Source: Rhabdophis nuchalis (taxonomy: Eukaryota > Chordata > Lepidosauria > Squamata > Natricidae). From it: DNA of 64,000 bases. Each line of letters starts with the position of its first letter. Position 1 is the first letter of the stretch. The stretch spans positions 18,835,732 through 18,899,731 of the forward strand of contig CM077658.1 of assembly GCA_039707465.1 (NCBI GenBank). The letters run 5' to 3'. Under the pieces are notes generated by a model. That model was not told the DNA's origin. It did not search any database and saw only the letters and a list, made by a program, of their open reading frames with translations. The translations under genes and the position numbers were made by a program. Positions 58,101-64,000 of the stretch are shown one piece after another.

Positions 58101-60641
58101 AAGTACTGAAGGAACACTGCATGGTGTAATTAATGAACTTAATGAAGGCGGGGATTTGCTCTTATTAGTTAGAGTTAGGTTTATTAGAGGTCTGAAGTTG
58201 CTCTTGCAACCGTCTTTCCTTCCTCCTCCTTTGGTGAGATCACTTCATGCTTTGAACAATTCAAATCTTCTTTTCTCCAAGGAAAGCTTGCTTCTATCAA
58301 TCCTGCCAGCTCACATATCCATGGGAATGAAACTTGCCATCATTGAGCGTCTAAAAGAAACCAACGATATGAAAAAGCATGATAATAATTTCCATAGCCT
58401 GTATGTGAAACGGCACCAGAACGTCAGGTAAATTTTTGGGATTTCTGTCAGGGTAATGATGATTTAAAGCAGACCAGCCAATGTAAGGCTGTAAATGAAG
58501 ATGATGAAATGAGAATGAATCAGCAGAGGCGTTGCCGCTTTAAGAATTTGGGTTATTGCCACTTTAAGAAGCTGTTTATATAAAGGAGGCCAGAGAGGAT
58601 GTATCTCTCTTTCTTTGTGTATCTGTCTCCTTGTGTCCAGTATCCATTGCTAAATTCTCCGTGTAGTGTCAAGTTGATTGCTTGTCAGGTATTTGACTAC
58701 CACGTGTATTCCTGTATATGTCTTGTATATAAACCACTGTTAAACGTCTAAGTCTCTCTGTGCTGTGTTTTGCTCCTGGGTTGCCTTCTAATAGTAGTCA
58801 CGTTGTAAATGCTCTGACAATTTCCAAGACCCGCATTTCCCTCTGGGGTCAGTATTTTAAAGAGGCCACCAAGTTCTTGAGGTTTCCTTGAAGGATCACA
58901 GCTTCTTCAAATTGGACTCCTCATAGAGCAATCCCAGACCATCATATTTTTTTCTCCTTCCTTTAGCATCCTGTATGCAGACATCGTAGGATTTACTCGC
59001 TTGGCAAGTGACTGTTCTCCGAAGGAGCTAGTGGTGATGTTGAACGAACTCTTTGGAAAATTTGACCAGATTGCAAAGGTGAGTCAATGCTGGGAATTGA
59101 AATCCCCACATCCTCAAGTTGTTGACGTTGAGAAAACAACTCACCTATTGTGCAACTCTAGACATTCTGGTTGGTAAACAAGTATTACCGTATTTTTCAG
59201 AGTATAAGACAAAATTAAATTACCCTGCCCCGCTATCAAAGTGCTGCACTGCAATGGGGAAACGGGCAATGGAGTGGCCAGCATGAGTGAAGGGGAAAAT
59301 CACCCATTTCTCCATTGCAACGCAGTGCCCAGGATCCATTTTGATAGCGAGGTGGGGGTAATTTAATAACCAGTTCGACTGAACCAGCGCGAACTGGCTG
59401 AATCCCACCACTGGTCTAGACAATCACGGTCAGGTTTGCCGTCACGGGAGTCGCATGTGCAGTAGAATTGGAGGACGGAGATGGGTCATGCCTCCCAAGA
59501 CAGCCAACCTGACCCTGGGGCGAACTGGTTCTTAAATTGTTTGAATCTCACCACTGGCTTGAACCCCAGATAAATTGCAAATGAACCACACAGCGCCTCC
59601 CCCGTTATTTTTTTGGAATAGAGAAAAGTCTTACTTCGGATGAAGAGATGACAGCTGATCTGTTTTCTCCCTGCAGAAAAGCCTATAATTTGCACTGCTT
59701 AAGACAAATGCCGGTTAATTCATATTTGCCATGCTTGGTGACTCATGGGGTATTTTTTTGTTTTGTTTTATTTTGTAGGAAAATGAATGCATGAGGATAA
59801 AAATTTTGGGAGACTGTTATTACTGCGTCTCGGGCTTACCTGTGTCCTTGCCGATACATGCCAAAAATTGTGTGAAAATGGGCCTCGACATGTGTGAAGC
59901 GATAAAGTAGGTACTTTAAAAGAGTTAGTAAGTTAGGAGTGGTGATGCCAGAATAGATAATGCAGCAGTACATAGATAATGATAGGGCTTCGTAATCCTC
60001 TGAAAAGAGGAAATTTCTTCCTGCTGTGACTGTACCAGTGCAGTTTTTATTTTTATTGCTCTGTTAAATATTCACATGTAAAAACAAGGAGTTGTGTGCA
60101 TAGTTTACACTGATTTAATCTTTCGTGGATTAGAGCAGGGGTGTCCAACCTTGGCAATCTTAAGACTTGTGGACTTCAACTCCCAGAATTCCTCAGCCAG
60201 CTGTTCTGACCGAGGCTTCCCAAGAGCCTGAAGCAAACTCCTGGTCCTGACAAAAAACCCTTTTATTAATTGACTGTGAATTCTGCTCATTCACATCCAG
60301 CAAAGTCTTTCAAGGGAGGATTTACGGTCACAGACCTTATCTGGCTTGGAGAGCTGGCAGGCCGAGATCTGCAAAACTTGGGCAGGAGTCTTAGAGAGTC
60401 ACGAACCAATTAAGCCCATGCCTGACTTTCCGTCTTGTCTTCCACACTGGAGCACTTATAATTTTTTATTTTATTTTTGCAGGCAAGTAAGGGAAGCCAC
60501 AGGGGTGGACATCAACATGCGAGTTGGCATTCATTCCGGAAATGTACTTTGTGGGGTGATCGGACTTCGGAAATGGCAGTATGATGTCTGGTCTCACGAT
60601 GTCTCCTTAGCCAACCGCATGGAATCTGCAGGCATCCCTGG
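48995..60641 (+). CDS. ADCY7: ADCY7 adenylyl cyclase type 7, N-terminal eight coding exons
   Basis: Joined exons 48995-49165, 50802-51002, 51820-51981, 57123-57272, 58282-58427, 58967-59078, 59779-59906 and 60483-60641 give 409 codons in one frame with AG/GT junctions. The product matches the N-terminal part of vertebrate ADCY7, a plasma-membrane enzyme converting ATP to cAMP and a member of the Gs- and G-beta-gamma-responsive group II. Features in order are a short cytosolic start ([14 protein letters not shown]), six membrane helices, the signalling helix ([20 protein letters not shown]), and C1a with both metal Asp residues ([15 protein letters not shown]). The window stops inside C1a; the linker, second membrane domain and C2 lie downstream. 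ADCY2 and ADCY4 are close paralogues, but the MPAKG start and TENT4B synteny favour ADCY7. Confidence 0.94.
49166..49867. other. ADCY7 intron 2, unassigned
   Basis: No gene or clear repeat recognised. Confidence 0.4.
49868..49950 (+). mobile_element. CR1 LINE 3' tip
   Basis: gaggttggactagaagactt and cccttccaactcttctggt. Confidence 0.65.
50167..50508 (+). mobile_element. Sauria-type SINE
   Basis: Head lacks the first bases; body and tail are complete. Flanked by taagagg at 50160-50166 and 50509-50515. Confidence 0.88.
50802..51002 (+). CDS. ADCY7: ADCY7 coding exon 2: membrane helices 2 and 3
   Basis: This is a 67-codon phase-0 exon. It encodes [20 protein letters not shown], then a helix ending in VYIEYYF, then [20 protein letters not shown] and GWEQ. 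The frame stays open past the gtattt donor to 51155, but that extension is intronic. Confidence 0.93.
51325..51670 (+). mobile_element. Sauria-type SINE, full length
   Basis: acacggtggctcagtggcta through gcgggaaaacatttacc, in ADCY7 intron 3. Confidence 0.88.
51820..51981 (+). CDS. ADCY7: ADCY7 coding exon 3: membrane helices 4 and 5
   Basis: This is a 54-codon phase-0 exon encoding [20 protein letters not shown] and [20 protein letters not shown], ending in LLFQ. The acceptor is ttccag and the donor is gtaagg. Confidence 0.94.
52107..52490. mobile_element. 'accggttcg' MITE
   Basis: Left end caggggtgaaaacagctta with cactaccggttcgc; right end gtccgaaccggtagcatttc and accctg. Confidence 0.65.
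52491..53090. other. ADCY7 intron, unassigned
   Basis: No gene or clear repeat recognised. Confidence 0.4.
53101..53225. mobile_element. hAT-like palindromic MITE with exact duplication
   Basis: Arms caggggttcccaaacttggc and gccaagtttgggaacccctg. Identical ctctatac flanks at 53093-53100 and 53226-53233. It is inserted within CR1. Confidence 0.92.
53226..53445 (-). mobile_element. CR1 LINE 3' portion
   Basis: accattctggacaaatggct, cttccagtgatggaggacct and acttcttgtcctgcggtc, a diverged CR1 split from its tip by the hAT insertion. Confidence 0.7.
53446..54361. other. ADCY7 intron, unassigned
   Basis: No gene or clear repeat recognised. Confidence 0.4.
54362..54412 (+). repeat. (GGATT)n/(GGATA)n run adjoining CR1
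   Basis: About five ggatt units, then four ggata units, running into the CR1 3' terminus. Confidence 0.92.
54413..55015 (-). mobile_element. Two CR1 LINE 3' ends in tandem
   Basis: First copy to about 54664 (minus-strand [20 protein letters not shown]). The second starts again with aatagagctggaagggacct and runs to about 55015. Confidence 0.82.
55016..55955. other. ADCY7 intron, unassigned
   Basis: A C run at 55525-55537 is the only notable feature. Confidence 0.4.
55962..56120 (+). mobile_element. Second-family SINE, degenerate
   Basis: cccaggtggcacccttgtta, gcagttcgattctcaccgc and agggttgattcaaccttcc. Confidence 0.55.
56199..56661. mobile_element. hAT-like MITE with 8-bp duplication
   Basis: Ends caggggtgtcaaactcaatt and ccttgggtttcacacccctg. 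Flanks atctacac (56191-56198) and gtctacac (56662-56669). The interior is a palindrome-rich block of repeated ctgcaggag/gctttgg-type words. Confidence 0.85.
57123..57272 (+). CDS. ADCY7: ADCY7 coding exon 4: helix 6 and signalling helix
   Basis: This is a 50-codon phase-0 exon encoding [20 protein letters not shown] and [20 protein letters not shown], ending in KIEKRQQ. It joins the last helix of the first membrane domain to the coiled signalling helix before C1. Confidence 0.95.
57395..57890. mobile_element. Foldback MITE cluster, 'gtctgcaag' family
   Basis: Three or more units, each with a tggttgttttcttgcag or ctgcaagaaaac arm and gatgatgttacctagttgg. Between them lies a gga/gac trinucleotide run (57495-57540). 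Confidence 0.65.
57495..57540 (+). repeat. (GGA)n(CGA)n trinucleotide run
   Basis: gaggaggaggaggaggagga followed by caacgacgacgacgacgacg. Confidence 0.9.
58282..58427 (+). CDS. ADCY7: ADCY7 coding exon 5: start of C1 domain
   Basis: This 146-bp exon encodes [20 protein letters not shown], then [20 protein letters not shown] and YVKRHQNV, plus two bases of a Ser codon. This is the conserved LLLSVLP and RHQNVSIL region of membrane cyclases. Confidence 0.95.
58446..58819 (+). mobile_element. Solo LTR
   Basis: It starts tgtcagggtaatgatg and ends atgctctgaca, a perfect tgtcag/ctgaca terminal pair. It is flanked by identical atttc at 58441-58445 and 58820-58824. A TATA-like tttatataaagg lies near 58574. 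The 5-bp duplication fits a Ty3/gypsy or retroviral LTR. No internal coding region is present. Confidence 0.8.
58967..59078 (+). CDS. ADCY7: ADCY7 coding exon 6: first metal-binding Asp
   Basis: This 112-bp exon encodes [20 protein letters not shown] and then [18 protein letters not shown]. The Asp of YADIVGF is the first metal ligand of class III cyclases. Confidence 0.96.
59193..59550. mobile_element. MITE fragments
   Basis: A tttttcagagtataagac end at 59193-59215, then 'accggttcg' family-like pieces (ccagttcgactgaaccag, cgaactggttcttaaa) to about 59550. Confidence 0.45.
59779..59906 (+). CDS. ADCY7: ADCY7 coding exon 7: second metal-binding Asp
   Basis: This 128-bp exon encodes [20 protein letters not shown] and continues to GLDMCEAI plus two bases of a Lys codon. 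The Asp of GDCYYC is the second metal ligand. Confidence 0.96.
60132..60201. mobile_element. hAT-like MITE, left half
   Basis: gcaggggtgtccaaccttgg through cccagaattcctcagccagc, cut by the LTR-like fragment that follows. Confidence 0.7.
60202..60410 (-). mobile_element. LTR-like fragment in the hAT remnant
   Basis: The minus strand matches 18791-19069: ctctccaagccagataagg, gctggatgtgaatgagcag, attaataaaaggg and a terminal gtcagaaca. It ends about 70 bp before ADCY7 coding exon 8. Confidence 0.6.
60483..60641 (+). CDS. ADCY7: ADCY7 coding exon 8: C1a core
   Basis: This 159-bp exon encodes [20 protein letters not shown] and [20 protein letters not shown], then [13 protein letters not shown] with the last Gly codon split. 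It is nearly invariant across vertebrate membrane cyclases. Further exons lie beyond 64000. Confidence 0.96.
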
Positions 60642-61095
60642 GTAAGCACCTGAAATCATTCCAGGGAGTGGCACTGTGATGGCAGATTGCAGAAATATGG
60701 AGCAGTTTCCTAGCTGAGGTTGATTGAGTTGGGTTTAGTCCATGGATGCAGAATATTTGGAGGATAATCTGATCTTTCGGTTGGCCACAAGATTTTACAG
60801 TGACATTAGAGCAAGAGTCTTCATGATGAGACATTCTGGGATCTTGGTCATCTTTGGGAAGCAAAGCACCCTGAACTCTTTCCTCTAGTGCAAAAATAGC
60901 CTAAATTTTGCTATCAATCTTCAGTGCGGAATTTGAGAATGGGATGTTTGGCCATTTTCCCCGGTTTTCTGTGTGTGAGAATGAAATCAGGAGGCTTCAG
61001 CCCCAATTCCTTGTTGTGATTTCTAAACCAGGTTTTAATGTGCGAATGTATGTTGGAGAATGCACAACTTAGTAAACAATTCAGAATTCAATTTC
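60642..61095. other. ADCY7 intron, unassigned
   Basis: No gene or clear repeat recognised. Confidence 0.4.
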
Positions 61096-61328
61096 CTTCC
61101 TTCCTTCCTCACTTTCCTTTCTTCCCTCCCTTTTTCCTCTCCTTCCTTCCTTCGTCTCTTTCTCCTCTCCTTCCTTCCTTCCTCATTTTCCTTCCTTCCC
61201 TCCCTTTCTTCTATCCTTCCTTCCCTTTCCTTCTTTCCTTCCCACCCTCCCTCTCTCCCTCCCTTTCTCCTCTCCTTCTTCCCTCTCCCTCACTTGCTCA
61301 TTTACTCCTTCCCTCCCTCCCTCTTCTG
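61096..61328 (+). repeat. Polypyrimidine (CCTT-rich) tract
   Basis: About 230 bp almost purely C and T with ccttccttcc words. Ser/Pro/Phe open frames here are by-products. Confidence 0.9.
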
Positions 61329-61839
61329 TTTAGTGAATTCTCAGCTTAAATCACCATTCACCACCTAATAAAAATCACAATTGTCTCAAAAATGTACTCA
61401 GAGTTGACTAATCTAGATTCTAGATAGTAAGATATGCGCCTTTACTCTGGAGGGCATGAAAAGCTGCAAAAGGGACCTCAGGGTACCTTGTAACTGATGA
61501 AACTGCTTTGTAAATATTTTCCTGGATCTGCAGAAATCATTTCCAGCCTTGTTAACAGTATTTTAAGCTCTCAAAGAGGAAACACGGGAGTTTATTTTTA
61601 GTCACTTTTATAGCACCAGATGGATTGGTTATTATTTCCGGTACATGAGCTTACCTGTTTGCTGGATACTCCTGGAAGGACAACATCATCTTCTTTGTGT
61701 ACCTGGACACCTGCATTAAAGTTGCCGTAACTCAGTGGGTGGGCTATCAGAAAGAAGTAAATCTTAGCTTTAGAACACAATAGAAGAATAAAGTAGTTCA
61801 CTCCATGTCTTTTCCTGCAGTTGTGATTGCATATCTGCC
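61329..61839. other. ADCY7 intron, unassigned
   Basis: No gene or clear repeat recognised. Confidence 0.4.
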
Positions 61840-62418
61840 GACATCTAGGCTGAATAAACAGAGGAATAGAATCAAGATCACGTAAAGTGTTCATAGCACT
61901 TTATAAGGCCTTGGTAAGGCCACACTTTGAATCCTGCATTAAGTTTTGGTCGCTACGATGTAAAAAAGATGTTGAGATTCTAGAAAGAGCAAGAAAGATG
62001 ATGAGGGGACTGGAGGCTAAAACCTATGAAGAATGGTTGCAGGAACTGGGTATATCTAGTCTAATGAAAATAAGGACTAGGGGAGACATGATAGCAGTGT
62101 TCCAATATCTCAGGGGTTGCCAAAAAGAAGAAGGAGTCAAGCTATTCTCCAAAGCACCTGAGGGCAGGACAAGAAGCAATGGGTGGAAATTAGTCCAGGA
62201 GAAAAGCAACTTAGAACTAAGGAGAAATTTCCTGACCTTTGGAACAATTAATAAATGGAACAACTTGCCTCCAGAAGTTGTGAATGCTCCAACACTGGAA
62301 GTTTTGAAGAAGGTGTTGGATAACCATTTATCTGAAGTGGTGTAGGTGTTTCCTGCCTAGGCAGGGGGTTGAACTAGAAGATCTCCAAGGTCCCCTCCAA
62401 CTCGGTTATTCTATTCTA
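61840..62418 (+). mobile_element. CR1 LINE 3' end with intact C-terminal frame
   Basis: An open frame to the stop at 62345 reads [40 protein letters not shown] and NKWNNLPPEVVNAPTLEVLK, the end of CR1 ORF2. The 3' UTR ends ggttattctattctatc. It is heavily 5' truncated, so it is not active. Confidence 0.9.
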
Positions 62419-62786
62419 TCTTGCTTGTTCAGGATGAAACCAGAGAACTGTGAAGCCAAAACACAGCCATTTAAGTGAGCAAATTCTTGCCTTTAAAAAC
62501 TTACAAAAGGCAGAGAATATTTTGAAAACACAAATGTTTGCTTACAAAAGAAAAAAAAATTAACATTCTGCCTCTAAGGTTTTATATATACAGTATCCTA
62601 ATCGGAGGGGTAATTCAAAACTATGTGTATCGTCATTTTTTGCATTTCAGGTTGGTCTTAGGAGTGAGAGGACGCTAAAGAGTTTTCCTTTCTACTCCGT
62701 GTTTTACTCTTGAAACTAAATGAATGAGTGAATAAATGAATGAAGTGAGTGAGTGAAGTTGACTGAATAACAGAATAACAAAATAA

Positions 62787-62828
62787 TAGAGCTGGGAGGG
62801 ACCTTGTAGGTCTTCTAGTCATCTAGAC
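62787..62828 (-). mobile_element. CR1 LINE 3' tip
   Basis: aatagagctgggagggacct and ggtcttctagtcatcta. Confidence 0.6.
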
Positions 62829-62931
62829 TGAAGCTTTTGAAGGATTCACCTAGTTAGCTGATAAAATCTCAAATAAATGATAGCATGATACATTGTCAGG
62901 TGTTGGAGCAAGGAGAGAGAGAGAGAAAGAT

Positions 62932-64000
<1,069 letters not shown>

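Noticed and set aside
61038..61368. Two ORFs of about 100 codons rich in Ser, Pro, Phe and Leu
   Set aside because: They are translations of the CCTT polypyrimidine tract.
61887..62345. 152-codon ORF as a host gene
   Set aside because: It is the C-terminal end of CR1 ORF2 followed by the CR1 3' UTR.

Overview
The window is vertebrate nuclear DNA, almost certainly from a squamate reptile and most likely a snake. It is AT-rich with sparse, spliced coding exons. It is crowded with squamate-typical repeats: tRNA-derived Sauria-type SINEs, BovB (RTE), CR1, L2 and L1 LINE fragments, several hAT-like MITE families with 8-bp target duplications, CR1 copies abutting AATAG/GGATT-type pentanucleotide runs, and a GATA-repeat array of more than 1 kb. 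No prokaryotic feature, rRNA, functional tRNA gene or CRISPR array was seen.

Two protein-coding genes lie head to tail on the + strand. The first is the 3' part of TENT4B (PAPD5), a non-canonical poly(A) polymerase of nuclear RNA surveillance. Eleven coding exons run from 9973 to the stop codon at 22568; the first exon or exons lie upstream of the window. A candidate 3' UTR follows to about 25.86 kb and is nearly free of recognisable mobile elements. The second is the 5' part of ADCY7, a group II membrane adenylyl cyclase. I propose a CpG-island promoter with a non-coding first exon at about 29.88-30.42 kb, then an intron of about 18 kb. The first coding exon (ATG at 48995) carries a 5' UTR with four upstream ORFs. 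Seven more exons encode the first six-helix membrane domain and most of the C1a catalytic domain, up to 60641, and the gene continues past the window. The adjacent, co-oriented TENT4B-ADCY7 order matches the order I recall for human chromosome 16q12, which supports both identifications.

Layout: 1-9972 is TENT4B intron, with BovB, an ORF1-only L1 insertion, SINEs, L2, CR1 and nested hAT elements. 9973-22568 holds the TENT4B exons, with repeat-filled introns that include a 6-unit SINE-tail minisatellite at 21854-22251. 22569-25860 is the candidate 3' UTR. 25.9-29.8 kb is intergenic and repeat-rich. 29.8-30.6 kb is the CpG island. 30.4-48.6 kb is ADCY7 intron 1. 48572-60641 holds the ADCY7 exons. 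60642-64000 is intron, with a CR1 3' end, a pyrimidine tract and the GATA array.

No new biological system was found. The most interesting items are structural: an L1 copy with ORF1 directly followed by poly(A), stacked nested insertions with readable target duplications, a hAT-like element carrying coding-like sequence, the ADCY7 leader with an ATGA-coupled uORF pair encoding seven consecutive arginines, the tandem SINE-tail array, and the spacing pattern of interruptions in the GATA array. The two genes are not known to act together: one processes nuclear RNA and the other makes cAMP at the membrane.
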